This document shows positions 50,101-63,800 of a stretch of 64,000 bases of DNA, piece after piece. The position numbers and the translations under genes are program-made. The notes beneath the pieces were generated by a model. That model was not told where the DNA came from. It searched no databases and worked only from the letters and a program-made list of their open reading frames with translations. This stretch comes from Eremophila alpestris peregrina (Eukaryota > Chordata > Aves > Passeriformes > Alaudidae): NCBI GenBank assembly GCA_009792885.1, contig WMCF01000030.1, forward strand, positions 9,274,111 to 9,338,110, read 5' to 3'. Numbering within the stretch: position 1 is the first letter of the stretch; each line of letters begins with the position of its first letter.

Positions 50101-52214
50101 GTACCTCTGAGACCCACCAGCACAGTACAGTGATGAACAGATGGTTGCAGTGCTCTGTTCCATCAGCCTAGAGGGACCCAGAAGACAATGCTTGTATATG
50201 CTGTCTACCATCTGGATTATTCCAATAAATGGGATCATTTTTAGACTACTGTGGTTGCCCTGCTGATGTGCAAATGAATGCTCTCAGTATTGTGTTACTT
50301 CACTTCAAAAACATTGTGAAACATTCACATTCATACACATCTCCCTCTTACTCTTTATTTAACCACAGGCTGCTGACAGAGGCTGTAATTCAAGGTAGCA
50401 GCTAACTACTCACATAGCTTAGAGTATATCTGTAGTCCAAAGACTGTTCATACTTTGAAAATTCTAAATCTCACTTGGTTCTTTTTTGCCTTTGATTGTT
50501 TACAATGCATTAGAGCAGAGTGGTGAATTCCACAGTGACCCCTGGAAATTTTAACTATGGGATTTGCATGGAAAATTGCTTCTAAACCAAAGGCAGAGGA
50601 AGCTACACACCTCTGGTTGTGATATCTACTATATCAAAGCTTGATCTGCTACCTCTGGGATGACCTCAGGTCCAGCTAAGGATCTCGGATGGAGAAGCCA
50701 ACTCTCAGGCACTTTACTTCAACTGGACAGAAAGCCACACAGGAAAGTTTCAATATTGCACCCTGGGTCATGACCTTTTATCAATTCCCCCACATTCACC
50801 TACAACATACCATCCAAGGAGCAGAGTGTTTCGCCTTGGACTCTGAAGTGTGTGATCCTGCCAGAAGTGCAGCACAACAAATGCTGCAGGAGGTACCAGC
50901 CCATGAACCACCCACTTGATGGAGGCCAAAAGGAGTGTGGCAGTTCTGCTGCTCGAGGGCTGGCATGACACACAGACCTACACTCTCCCATTTTTGGTGG
51001 GAATCCAAGCAAAACAATTGCAGGGCAGCTCTCAGCAGAAGGGAGGAGAGCTCAGTGTGTCTGCAGTGAACTGAAGCCACTGATGTGCCTCAGCCTCAGC
51101 TGCAGCTGGACCGTAGCATTCCTCTGGAGCTCATGTATTTCTCAGAGGCTTTTCTGTTTATTTTCTTAACAAAGCTCTGCAGACTTCTTAAGTGTGGGAA
51201 GGGAGACTCAGATATTCCCCTCCATCAGTTTTAAAAAATCAGGCTCAATTTTGTAAATAGTTATAGGAAAAAAATCTCTATTAAAATCTGCCAATTCTTT
51301 AAGGTCTAAACTTCATGGCTTTTTTTTAGCTGACTCAGAATCTTTTAATGTTTTAACTATCACATTTATTTTCAGTTGAAATTATTAAATGATCAATCCC
51401 ATTATGGCAAAATTTGCATTACTGTAATTGAACAATATGAGATATATCCAAAGGAAAAGAAATTAAGCTAATCACTTTTCTTTTGATTTAAATTCGTAAA
51501 TTAAATCCAAATACCTAAGTGTACTTGACAGTGTCTGTCACTTTGTCTGCAAGTAAATTCTTCCTTCTTCCCTCCAGCACTGGAACATAAAGGTGCTGCC
51601 AGTATGTGGATAAGCACTGTGCATTACACAGAACAGCAGTACATTCATGCCTTGTGTTGTAATGGAAACTCTCGATTTAAGACCTGAAGAGCAATAATAG
51701 AGAGAAGGAAAACTTGCAGCTACGATTTTTATCATAGCTGGTAGGATTTTTTTTCCCCAAGTGAGGTCAGGGAAACAGACTGGACAACTGCATTTACGAG
51801 GCTCCTCCTTGTCAAACACAATAGGACTGAAGCCCATCATTCTCCTGGAGGCTACTGTTCTGTTCAAACTTCGGTGGCTGTTGTTCCCATGTCACTGAGG
51901 GTGGAACTTAGTGGACTGCAAAAAACAAAAGAAGTTTCTCACTTAATGATAAAGCCCTGAGAAGGTATATTATCTGGGCAGTAAGTTAAACAAACAGCTG
52001 CCCTACACTTCTCAAACCTGGAGACTCTGTGGGGACTCACGAAGGGTTTGATCCATCCAGAGGTGGATTGCCACTGGAAGAGTGGTCCTGCATCCCTCTA
52101 CTCTCTTGTCCATCTACTCCAGGTTCAGTGTGTTTGTGGCAAGGCTGCAATTTCCTCAGGGGGAACTGATGTGACAGGCAATTAATCCACCATAGGACTA
52201 TTAATTTCCCACTA

Positions 52215-52248
52215 AGGTCACTCAACTTCCCCCTGAGGTCACTCAACT
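52215..52248 (+). repeat. Short spaced direct repeat
   Basis: AGGTCACTCAACT occurs at 52215-52227 and 52236-52248, with eight bases (TCCCCCTG) between. The AGGTCA hexamer is a nuclear-receptor half-site, so two copies lie in direct orientation, but the 15-bp gap between hexamers is wider than the usual DR1-DR5 spacing. It is recorded as a repeat, not as a response element. Confidence 0.6.
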
Positions 52249-55049
52249 GCTGTAGGTGTTGCAGGGAAAGTGGGAGGAATGGATGATTTCATGTTGCTTT
52301 TAACTGGAGTAATGAAATCCTTAAGCTGGAGTAATTAAATATTTGGTGCAACTGTACATTCTCTTTTCCCAAACCCTGCCTCTTTAGGGCATATTACTTC
52401 AAGAAGAGATGACATTACATGTTGATTTTTCTACAAAAGGAGAGTCTTTATCAGCATTAGGAAATAATTACATTGTGGAATTTACTGAAACAGTGAGAGC
52501 CAGGTATAAAAATGGGTTAAGGAGTTTAAAAACTGAATAAAGATGTTCCCAGACATCATTGGTATTAAACAACATCGTTCAGATTATTGTGTACAATACT
52601 GTCTGTTGTGCAGAAGACCCTAAATCACTAACCAGAAGGAAGGGGAAAACATAACTTTAATCTTACACTTCTTAATTGTTCTACTGTCTACTACACTTTC
52701 CTTAATGATCGTTCCTGCCTCCCACAGGAAAGAGCATTAGGGTGTTAGGGATCCTCTCTTCATCTCCACCAGTATTCCAGTTCTTATGTTAATGTCCCAA
52801 CACCTCACAGGAGTTTGGCACCTCATCTCAAAGGTGAGCCCCTCAGAGGAAAACGCAGTGCTATCACAAGCATTCTTGACGTGCCACTACCAAAAGTTTA
52901 CAAATGTGAACTCCTCTATAAAGAGTTGCTTGCAAAATAAAGCCTGAAAAGGATAGGAAAGAAAGTAGAATCATGAAGCCAAATATCTTCAAAAGGAAAT
53001 ATGGAGCAGGGACAACAAAATAGCTGCAAAGTTAATTACTTTTGGACCAATTGATATCAGTAAAGATGACTATTTTACTAAAAGGATCAATAAGAACAAA
53101 TACTAAGAGGAAACATTTTTTTAATTTTAGATTTCAGATTTGATTTAAACTTCACATATGATTCGTTAACTTCAGCTTTTGCATAAAGATTCAGGTTTAG
53201 ACAGATCAAGTTTCTTTGCAGAGGGGGCCTTCTGGGCTAGAGGGGATGTAGTCAGAGATTTCAGTACTGCTGTTCACTGATGCCCCCATTTCACAGGACA
53301 TTAGTGTGCCTTTCACTCTAGAAACCAGAGTGCCATAAAGACAGATCTACAATGAAGTCAGGTGCTCAAGAGTACTCTTGAAGAAGGATGCTTTCCTGAA
53401 CTTGGAGCCAGAGGATTGGTGTGGACTCAGCTCACATATGCCTGCATAAATGCATGATACTGAAGCACAGTCCTTTGATGTACAGAGAACATCTCGTACT
53501 CATATTCAGAGAACAAGACCCTCTGCAGGATGGCTCTTCTGACTTTTATTTTGAATTCATCAGTGATGGGGAGACCTCGACAGAGCAGAGCCTAATTTGA
53601 CAGAGATTGTGTCCAGAACCCCAAATCCCACCTGAGTTCTGTGTACAGCCAGAGACTCAGGTGCCTCCTTAAGGCACAGCCACTGCAGGGCAGGAGGGCC
53701 CTGCTCCTTCCCCAGCACAAGCCCCACACTGGGAACAGCTCCGCACTGGGAGCAGCAAAGCTTTATATCTGTGTCACAGAGCCAGTCACAGGAGGCACCA
53801 GTGGGACAGGAGGAGTGGAAAGGAAACTCTGCAGTCAGCTTTGGTGCCAAAGCCAACCACACTGACTGACCAGGAGGCCTATATTTAGCAAAAAAAGCAG
53901 ATAGGCTCTCTTGAGAAATGCTTACTGCTTTGAAAGAGCAACAGAAAACAACAGCCTCGTCCCTGCTCTTCTGCAGAGGCCACCAGCAGCCCTGCATTCC
54001 CCTGCTGTCACCACCCTCTCCTCCCAAGTGCTCGAGTCTGTCACAGAAGGCTCTGCTCTCCTGCAGAGCCTCACTCATTTGCTGCTGCTCAGACACACAA
54101 AACTCATGCATGCCTTGGCTTCTGCCATCTATGAGCATGGAATAGGAAAGAAACCAAATTGTTTGGTCATTTTTTAACTGAACACTACTTTTCAAATATT
54201 TGGGCTTGTTGTCCAGAAGCAAAAGGGCATTTACTTAACCCACCACACTGCAGAGGTTGCAAGTCAGATAATTTGTAGTCTGGAGAAGACACAGACCTGA
54301 ACTCAAGAGTGTTGCTCTTTAAAGCTATTTTTGCTGTCTAAATGCTAAGGATTCAGAACAGTAGCACAAGGTGCACCACAGCTTTACTCCTTCTTTTCCA
54401 TGGACACATTTTTCTGCTCCAGAAGCTCGGGGCAGTGAGGCAAAGGGAAGGCAGGAAATTGCAGAACTTTCCCTTTTCTGCAAGGAAAACGGTTTTGAAG
54501 AACCATAGGGGATGGAGACTGCTCTACCACCACACATTTCAGAGCTGCAAGGAAGAAAGAAGCCCCTGCTTGGCCTCTTTTCTCTTGCTGTCACTGCTGG
54601 GACGTTTTAGCATCACTGTTTGCCCTCAGGCATCTCTGCAGCAGGGGACACTGAAGCTCAGAGGGTGAGGTATTCTGCCCTCTTGGATGCCTGATCATGG
54701 ATGTGATCTCCACCAAGGTTTAGCACCATTATACAGCCATGTCTTGTTCATGAAAGCAAAGCCAGACAGGGAGGTGACTGGAAAAACCTTTACATTTGCA
54801 AAAAAAAATTTGCTTCTCTTCCAGCACCTAGTGTAAACTATCAGTGGATAATCTCAACATTTAGTAATTTGTTTTTAATTTAAGGGAATCTATTGACAAA
54901 AAGTTATTTTTTCAGTATGGTGAGCACTTTTTGAGGTAATAATGTGTTTCATTGAAGCCCCGCTTTTCCATAGAAAATAAAGTTTCCTTATAATCATTCT
55001 AAGAACTAAGCTGGTTTTTAGCACATCAAACTCCACAGGAGAGCCTTCC

Positions 55050-55066
55050 TTTTTTTTTTTTTTTTT
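55050..55066 (+). repeat. Poly(T) tract
   Basis: Seventeen consecutive T residues preceded by a CCTTCC pyrimidine stretch and followed by AACCAG. It resembles a very strong polypyrimidine tract, but the first AG (in AACCAG) is followed by no convincing open exon. It may be an old poly(A) tail on the minus strand; no element body is recognisable beside it. Confidence 0.75.
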
Positions 55067-58000
55067 AACCAGTCTTACATATTTTCCCAAATACATTGTT
55101 TTGTTTGACTCACCTTTTCTCTGCTGGCTTATTTCTTTGGTCACCTGCAGTAATTCTTTTCTTTCTGCAACTACTTTTTAAAAAAACAACATTTTGGTTT
55201 AAAATAATTCAGTAGTGCTCATGATCTTCCTCTTAGACTGTGTATTTCCAGCTCTACCTGCCTTCTCATGAAAGGTGGCTTGAAGCCTAACTTTTCCTGA
55301 CTTTTGCAGTTATCCCTGTCCCTTGTTCACTGAAGTGGCTTGTTATTGGCTTTCTGTTCTTCCCAGTGTTTCCTCATCATTCCCAGTGTCTCCTGTGTTT
55401 TTCAGACAAAACTATCACTCTGAGAACTTAAAGGGAAGACAAAGGATAAATAGAACTCAGAATCATTACTATGATCTGTAATAATACACATCTAGGGCAT
55501 ACAGTCACTGAGAAGCCCCCACTGTAAACAACCTGAAACTAAAATCTGCCATTACTCTAAGACACTTCATCTTTAAGCTGCACAGTTTTGCTACAGGGAA
55601 GAACTGGATGTAATCCTGGGTCAGATGCAGCTGAAACATCAGCAGCCTTGCCTGGAACAGACTTAGCCTTCTTGCAAATTGTGCTGTTGTGTGTTTAATT
55701 TGTTATGTATTAATGCCCAGACCCTCTTCCTCACTGTTACTCTATAATCTTTTTTTCTCTGGGTTTGGATTGATGAAAGTTTGTCATGAGATTTTCTTTC
55801 CTCTCATTGACATAAATTTATGATGTTGAATTTCCTCTTGGGAATCACAGATTTTGCTAGAACTCTCCAAAGCAGTTTCAGTGCCCCAAAACTGTAACTT
55901 TCCACAAACTGCAATAATCAACTAGTTTAGAATTCCAGATAATTCATGAAAACAAAATTAAATATGGATTTACTCTTAACACAAAGTTATTTAAAGGTGT
56001 TCATTAATTCCTAAACTCTGTTTCATCATGATGAATTTCATATCAACTGCCTTATTAAAAAGCTTGTTATTGCTTCAAAAATAGACAACGGTTGCAAAGT
56101 TTTCTCTGTTTTATAAAATCTATATTCCCCACAGTATATCAACCTGCTACCACCTGACTGTTTACAGAAGAATCTATTTGCTTTGTGCTATGTTACATAA
56201 TGAAGTGAGAGAAACTGGCCAGTAGCTCCCTGGGTTGTTTACTTAGCCATTTACAAAGAGGAGATCTCAGCAGAAATAAGTGCTGATAATTCCCCTTATT
56301 ATATCATTGAATGGCTCTATCTCTCCCTTCAGGATGCTCCCTGGTCCAAATCCCCAGGTCTAGCTTATCCTGAAGTGTTCTACTTATCTGAGACTGAGGA
56401 GTTTGTTATTATGAGTAAGGAACAATACACTGCTTTTCCTTATTGGACCTGTGCACAAACCCTGGCTTGATGTGAGCTCTGGAGTCCAGGAACAGGGTAT
56501 GGTTCCAGCTGGATTCTCTCAGCACCAGCACTGCTTTCTGCTTGTCCCACCAAGCCCTGGCTCATTCCCTGGGGAATGAACAACCATGCAAGAGGAGAAG
56601 CATTCTTTGCTGAACAAAAATCTACTTTCAAGTCACAGAGTATTCTCAAGTCCACAACCTTGGCATTATTAGCACCATGCTCCAACCAGGTGAGCTCATG
56701 TCAGTCCCATTTGACCACTTAGTAATTATTCTACTGTGCATTCCTATCCTGCTATGTGTCACACTGTAAAACGCATTCAGCCATTCATAAGCCTGGTGAC
56801 CCAGAATTCCTTGATGCCCAAGAACTGTCTCTCTCCCAGCAGTATCCAAGGCAAAATGGTGTGCTAAAAGTTGGGGACTTTACACCAGTTACACTGCCCT
56901 AAGCACAGTGCCAGGGGCAGGAGCTTGTTCATGCAGCGCTGCTGCCAAACCACTCACGCTGCGGAACCACAGTCCAAAACACACAACGCTTCATCCCAGA
57001 ACTTGCTTAGGCAGCTGCTGAAAAGGAGAGACAAGTTGCTTACACATGCATAGTCCTGAATGGCCTGTCTTATGTGGACTTCAAGGTGCTTCATAAATAT
57101 CATCTAAACCCAAATATTATTTAAGCCATCTAAAAAGAAACCTCTTCTCTGCGAGTCAGAGCTCTGGTTCACACGCACTGAGGCGATGAAGTGGGTACTG
57201 ACATTCACCAACCATTTGCTGCTCAGACACAGTGACCACAGCAAGGAAAGCTGAACAACATCTGAAGCAAAATTCTAGAGCTCCCCAGCCCAGTACTTCA
57301 AAGTAAATTGAAATTGTATCAGTGTATGGTGTCAGGAAGGGTATCACAGTAACCAGCTCCCATTTCAAATCACCAAATGCAGGTAAAAACGTGATTATAT
57401 TAAGTACTTTTCTGAATAAACATTTATATTAGGACAGCAATGCTGTAGCCTGTAGAGGGAACGTGGTTTTGAAGCTGAGAGCACAGGCCATGGCTTCTGA
57501 TCACCTGGAATTCCTTGTGTTGGATCATAGCTTGCCTGTGGACTAGGCAGTACTGCCAACAGCTCACTCCCCTACTTGTGTATGTTTCTTTTGCACTGCT
57601 TCTCACAATGTTATTACTGCTTTGCCCTCATGTTTTAGCAAAAATTATAACCTTATTTAGCATTTTTTGACTGTATTCTTCTAGTTACCATTATATTTTC
57701 AAAGTTTCTTTTGACTCATTTTTTATTTCCCCCAAATATTTTTGTAGCCTGGAGAAAGACACTGATGTCAAGATGGGCCTAGCTTTGAACCCAGGGTGGA
57801 GAAACTTTTGATACACTTCCAGACTATTTAATTCTTCACACAGGTCTCTTGAGTATCTGAAAAAAACAACTTTCCCAGGCCCTGCTTGCCTATGAGATGC
57901 TGGAGAGTAAAGCACCCAGTCTTTCTGAGAGGTAAGGTGCTGATTACAGAACTTTTAGCACAACCTGAAAGCTGACTCCAAAAATTGTTTTTGGCATCAT

Positions 58001-58530
58001 ACAGAGTTCTTCACATACCCTTTAGAGGGGAAAGCAAGTGCAGGAAGGTGAGGGTTTTTTAATATAACTTGCAAAGAGGAGAAGTATGGTGTTGAGAAAT
58101 AAGACAACCTCAGATCCAGCTCAGACTTGGCCAAACCTCAGCTGCATCATTCAGGAGATTTTGCTTTTGTCCTCTCAGTTCAGTGTGGTCATATATCAAA
58201 GGTTGCTCCACAAAACTGTATTAGACTGAAATTTTTGCACTCTCCTCTAGTACCCAGGAAGGGTGTGCTGCATAATTTCAGTAGAAACTGCTGTACATGG
58301 AGACAAGAAAGCTCAGAGATCTCAAAGTCACTCCTCAAATAAGACTTCTTGCCAAACTGATGTCATTATTGTTTCTTAACACATTCAGTAGTCAAGAAGA
58401 TAGCTATCAAAAATGATCAAAACTTCATAGCATATCTTAGAGGAATTCTATTGTTAAAATAAAAAGTTATTGGTTAAACATCAAAGTGTGCTGAAGGAAG
58501 AAACCCCTTATTACAAAACAAAATAATCTC

Positions 58531-58574
58531 CATATATACACACACACGTGTATGTATGTACATATATGTATATA
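58531..58574. repeat. Alternating purine-pyrimidine TA/CA/TG microsatellite with inverted symmetry
   Basis: A run of alternating TA, CA and TG steps is centred on CACGTG: ATATATACACACACACGTGT, then repeated TATG and ATAT steps. The left CA-rich and right TG-rich arms are partly complementary, so the tract could extrude a hairpin or adopt Z-DNA. It is an imperfect simple repeat, likely length-variable between individuals. No gene overlaps it convincingly; a 129-codon ORF that begins inside it has no other support. Confidence 0.8.
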
Positions 58575-59516
58575 AAAGGAAGCAGGGCAATGCAAATTTT
58601 CCCTTGAAGCTGGAAGCAAATATTATTTATTGGCAATTACCCAACTACCTTTCCTTAAATATAGTAAAAAGAATATTCTCTTCCTACTTCTCATGTCCAA
58701 GTTATCCAAAAATATTTACTGCACAGACCAACACTACAGTCACATCCACCAAGACATCCTCCCAAACACTGATTTTGTTTAACCTAGGAGGACCCTTGGG
58801 TCCAGACTGGGTGGGAGATGTCTGTGTGGCTGCTGTCTCCCCCTACAAAGTCAGCACCCATGTGTGGTGCTCCCAGTCCTCACAGAGAGGAGCTCACCCC
58901 TCTCAGCATCTCTTTTTCCCCTCTTGCAATGGACAACAACTGTAAATCAGAACCACTTCACCAATGCTGACTGGAGGCCAGAGAGATGTGCAAACACATG
59001 GAGCCACCAGCCTTCCCCAGCTCCATGCACCAGTGATATTCCCAGAGCAGTGTGATTCCTTCAGCCTGGCTGTGAGAGCAGAGTCCTGGGTGTGAGCAGA
59101 GACCTCTCTCTGCCAGGTGCTGCACAAACAGCATAAGTCCCCTGAAAAAGCAACCAGAACCTGAAATGGACACTCCCTTCCTTCAGAGCAAAGGAAGGGA
59201 AAATAAATGAGTAAGACAGATAAATAGAAACCAGCAGAGAAAGTAGTGTCTAGCCTAGAAAGTATTTCAGGAAAAGGGTGAGCCTCTTAAAATGGTATCT
59301 TGAGAGAGAAGCACAGTTGCCTAGAATCAGAATGATTTCCCACCAGGTTTAATATGTTTTAACAAAACACAAATAATTTCTTCTGTCCAGAAAGAACATT
59401 TAAGCATTCTTTTAATCAGTGGGAATTTTCTCAGCCTTCAATTCATGGCTGTTTTCACCCTTGGCTTTGGAGCAAAAAGGCTCTAACCTATTTCCCTCTA
59501 CCATTGGTGAGAAATT

Positions 59517-59542
59517 AAAAAAAAAAATTAAAAAAAAAAAAA
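59517..59542 (+). repeat. Interrupted poly(A) tract
   Basis: Eleven A, then TT, then thirteen A. It lies about 1 kb upstream of the CR1 fragment and is not part of it. No processed-pseudogene body was recognised to its left. Confidence 0.75.
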
Positions 59543-59640
59543 GGAACCAGGCTTAGAAAAAATGCCATCAGTTTATTTTCCAAGACAAAAGAAGACTTTT
59601 GAGATTGCAAGCAGGTTCAGCAGTAACCCTCTGAAGCTAG

Positions 59641-59668
59641 TGTATTTTCCTGGATGTATTTTCCTGGA
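59641..59668 (+). repeat. Perfect 14-bp tandem duplication
   Basis: TGTATTTTCCTGGA occurs twice head to tail with no mismatch. A perfect short duplication in otherwise unique sequence is most easily explained as a recent slippage or repair event and may be polymorphic. Confidence 0.8.
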
Positions 59669-60542
59669 TGGAGTCTCTGGTGGAGTAGAGGTGGATATCA
59701 TGGAAGGCAGCCCATAACACTACTGAGAACAGTTAATCATCCTGCTGTCTTCCTGAATGATCATCACTTATCAGGTATTTGAGCTAATATGGAGAAGACA
59801 CAGACCATATTCTTATTCTAAGCCTATGAGAAGGACAGAAATCTGGCTTTTGCCCAAGAAGATGGACTGGATGACTCTTCAAGTCAGCCTTTTTTCAACA
59901 CCCAGGAGAAAAAGGGACACCATGCTTCTCATACTTGTTTGGTTTAAGGTAAAGAGAGATTTTGAAAACGGGGTTCTTAAAAATGGAAAGGAGTAACCCA
60001 AGGAAAAGGACAAAATCATGAGTCCTAGTGAGCAGTTATCAATCAGCAGTAGAAAGAGATTTTGCAGTTTATTTAACTTGGTTTTGCTGCATATTTTGGC
60101 ATTTGAGCCATATACTGGCTGGCACATCTTTTTTCCCGAGCATTTTTCTAAGCATATTGCTCCCAAGATGGTGTCCTTTTAACAACCCAAGTCACACATC
60201 CAGAGGCAGATTTCTAGTAGCAATGCCTTCATAGGTGTATAAACCTGAAAAGTGAATTTGCTTATGATAACTTAGTGTGCTGATGTGGGACATCAGGGAT
60301 CTGGCTAACTCTTGTGCATCTGGTGTCCACAGCACATGGTCAGATGGAGTGGCTCTTCTCAGTTCTACCACAAACCCAGTGCAGGTGGACAAGCACACAC
60401 CCCCAAGGAAGCACAAGTGGTGCTGAACTTTGGTGCTTGTGACTCTTATTTTTTTTCCAGAAATCTCTCCCAGAACAAAAACTTTCTTTTCCTTGTTTAA
60501 AAAAAGTCTTGTCACTAACAAGTCCAAGAGAAATCTGCTTTT

Positions 60543-60815
60543 TAGTAGGGCCTGTTGCAAAAGGATGAGGGGCAATGGTTTTAAAATAAAGGGGAGTTAA
60601 TTGAGATTAGATGTAAAGAACAAGTTTTTTACAATGAGGGTGGTGAAACACTGGAACAGGTTGCCCAGGAAGCAACCTGGCACATGTCTCAACCTGGAAA
60701 CACTCAAGGTCAGGTTGGATGGGAGTCTGGTAACCTGATCTAGTCAAAGATGTCCTGGTCACTGCAGGGGATTGGTTCTAGATGTCTCTTCTTTAGATGT
60801 CTCTTCCAACTTGTT
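60543..60815 (+). mobile_element. CR1 LINE, truncated 3' fragment
   Basis: The segment carries the characteristic 3' region of chicken-repeat-1 elements in the sense orientation: gatgaggggcaatggtttta, then ggtggtgaaacactggaac, aggttgcccagg, aaggtcaggttggatggg, aacctgatctagt, and finally ctcttccaac. These follow in the usual order and spacing. The fragment is 5'-truncated like most CR1 copies and lacks the terminal ATTCTATG-type octamer repeats, so its 3' end has decayed or been lost. An internal duplication of TAGATGTCTCTTC lies near 60780-60807. It contains no ORF and cannot be mobile. CR1 is typical of birds and other sauropsids, and this is the best taxonomic marker in the window. Boundaries are good to about 10-20 bp. 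Confidence 0.9.
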
Positions 60816-63800
60816 GGCAAGAGAAGCAATAATGATGGTGGAGAGAAAAGGCTCTGTGGTGCTGTCTGAGATTCAGGGCATCTCCCAGCACCTTAAGGAA
60901 TGTTCCTAGATGAGATTTCCAGAGGGGCATCAGTCTGAAGCAAAAAAATGGATGCTATAAAAGGCAGTGCTGGTAGAGCCTGTGCTTGTTTTCTATTCTG
61001 CCTGGGTTTGTTTTCTACAGCCTGAGAAGAACGAGGTAAATTACCCAGCCCTCTACACATATGGATAAAGCATTTCCACTGGCCCTGCAAGATCCCATCT
61101 TTGTGACATGTAATAAGTCAGGGAATCTCTTCCATCATGAAACCAGGCTTCTTCACAAAGACTTTCAACTCCTGGGATATTCTTACAATGAATATAATTG
61201 GTTCCATTTTAAAGCTGGCAACAAAAGCAGGGAAGAACTTGCAGGAGATCAAACACATGGATCAGTCTTCTGTGGCAGATCCACTTAATTCCATGCAAGC
61301 ACTTAAAACACAATATTCTCATGAATTTAAAACAAAATTTCCACCAAGTCCTGTATTGGAGATCATGCTCAGGAGTACTATTAAAATTAAATTCAGCCCA
61401 AAATCTTAGGGTTAAAATATAATTTTTTAAATGTAGCCTTAAAAAAAATAAATACATGAGCAAAGACAAGATCTGCAATAACAGAGAGAAAATTAATTAC
61501 CTAGGCAGACTCCTTTTCAAGTTCATGACTCATGCCAGCTTATAAATGTCTGCATGAAGCCAGTTCTTAATGCTAATTTTGTCACTGTAAGAAAATCGTA
61601 ACATTCTCTGAGAAAAACTGAGTGCATACCTTGCTATTGATTTTTCAGGAGTCTGACTGGCAGAGTGCTCTACTATAACTGCAGATTTGTGCTAATGCTC
61701 TAAAATGTTTTGCTAAATTTAATCTTTCACCAGGGATATAAGAGCCACGGCCATGCTGCAGTTGGCCTCAGCTGCACAGAAGCTGTGGTCACAGCCACTT
61801 AATTCATCTCTTTTTACTGAATATAGACATGCAAGTGTCTCACTCAATAAGTCAAAAACCCCATTCCATATAACGACAAAACCACAGTACAAATAATACA
61901 AAGGGTAGGAGTAAGAAAAGATGCATTTTTGTTAGAACTAATCTGTGGTTCAAACGTTCCCCCTGCTGCTCCCCTGCCAGGAGCTGCTGTGTTTATCAGC
62001 TGGTGCTGGCATGGGGTGGCAGTGCCAGGCACTGACAGAGCTGCTGAGGGACCCTGCCCTATCTGCCTCCACAAGACCCCTTCTTGGAACTATCACCTCT
62101 GACCACAGAGTTAATTTAGAAACATGAGCTACCAACTGGAGGTATCTGCTTTTTATATAAGAATTACCAAAATGCTCCTTGGGTTTTTAAAATCGAATGG
62201 AGCACTACAAGAGAAAGTGAATGTGTCTGATGGCCCATTTGCACAGTCCTACTTGGTCACATGGTGCCAAAAGCTACACACACCATGGCTGAAAGCACCC
62301 TTTACAAGGGCAGCATCTCCTTTAGGGGTCATGACTTCATTAAACTGGGGAGAAAGGAAACACAGGCACCCCAACATGGGCATTTCTCTCTGCTGGTGGC
62401 AGGCAGAGCCGAGGCAGTGCAGAGAGAAGGGAGCCAGCTGCACTGCTGGGCTGTACCACCCCTGGAGCTGCTGCTCCCCTTCAAATCCCCTGGAAAGTCC
62501 CTGGCAGTGAGTGGGATGGCAGCATCATGCTGACACCAGAGGTGTCATCAGCACGAGGACCTCACTGTGACAGAGCCTCTCCAAACATGCAGCCACAAAA
62601 GGGGCCTGAAGCACCACGTCTGACAAGGCACTGAGCTCAGCAGAGGTTTTTTACTGGCAGTCTGAGAGCAGGTCAAGTGTCCTGGCAGCCCCTGGAATGC
62701 CACAGGCTGCCTTCCCACTACACAAAGCAAAAGCAGCACAAGAACAAGGATAAAATGGGGGAAAATGCCTCCTCCCTGCCATCACTTTCCCGTCACCTAT
62801 GGGAGCATGCACAGGGAGCAAGGCTCAGTCCATGAAAGCCAAGGGCAGGGAAAATGTCACCTGCTGTCACCTCCTGCACCCAGCCTCACCCCAGACACTG
62901 GGCACCCAGGGGAACAGGCATCCAACTAGTCCAGTGTTCACAGGGGCACGCAGAGCAGGGAAGGAGTAGGAGATGAAGGCAATGTGGGGAGTGTCCCTGT
63001 GCAGCCCCAGCCACCCCTATCCTGCTCTGCAGGGTGGCTGGGCTGGCCCCAGGGGAAGAAGAGATGAGTGGAGAGTAAGACAGAGTGCTTGCTTCATCAC
63101 ATAAAGCCACACAACACAGCATTTGCACCCAAGCCAGCACAGATCCAAGCAGGGACATTTGTATGATACAATGGCACATGGGGTGCTCCCAAAGCAGCCC
63201 AGTCTTACCCCAAAGTGCTGAACCCAAGCAGCATCTGGAGGCAACATGGGAAGAAGCATCTCTACATCTCACCTTCTAAGCTATGTGCAGGCAGCACTGA
63301 CATTCAAAGATGTTAGAGGGAAAGATAACTAAAGCATCTATTCTTTTTTTTCCAGAAAAAAATAATCTCTTGCACTTTATTAAAGCTAATTTTACACGTG
63401 AAGTGATTGGTTACTAAGCTCATTAATTCCTTGGCAAGTATTCTCAGAAAGTGAAAGACAATGTGGCCAGCCTAGACTGATTTTATGACTTTGTTATTAT
63501 ATTCCATTCATATCACTGTCATGGACTTATGCACACATGGAACAATCAGGCAACTGGACAAATATTAGCATTTCCAGCTAAAGTGAAATAAAACCATTGA
63601 CTAGATGTTCCCATGTTTCTGTAGCAAATCAATAATGGGTATTTAAATTGTTGTTTAGACATCAAAGCTTAGATGAATGGGGACATTCTCATTTATTTCC
63701 TGCTGCTATGCTTTCAAGCTGTGCCTTTTAAATAAGACCTGGCATGTGCAATTCACATCACAGAATAATTGATACTTAAAAGCTACAGGTATTATTTTCA

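Larger units (their letters stand above)
38301..60542. other. Right flank of the CpG island; no recognised protein-coding gene
   Basis: This 22-kb stretch is AT-rich with scattered ORFs of 60-220 codons on both strands and no recognisable domain, RNA gene or intact transposon. Within it, strong plus-strand splice motifs occur at 38311, 39430, 42441-42605 and 45924-47112 (listed separately), which may belong to non-coding transcripts or decayed exons. The longest ORF is 220 codons on the minus strand at 53560-54222, in a moderately GC-rich patch. Poly(T) tracts lie at 44.6 and 55.0 kb, and a CA/TG microsatellite at 58.5 kb. It is either intergenic, or intronic to a gene whose exons lie to the right. 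Confidence 0.4.
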
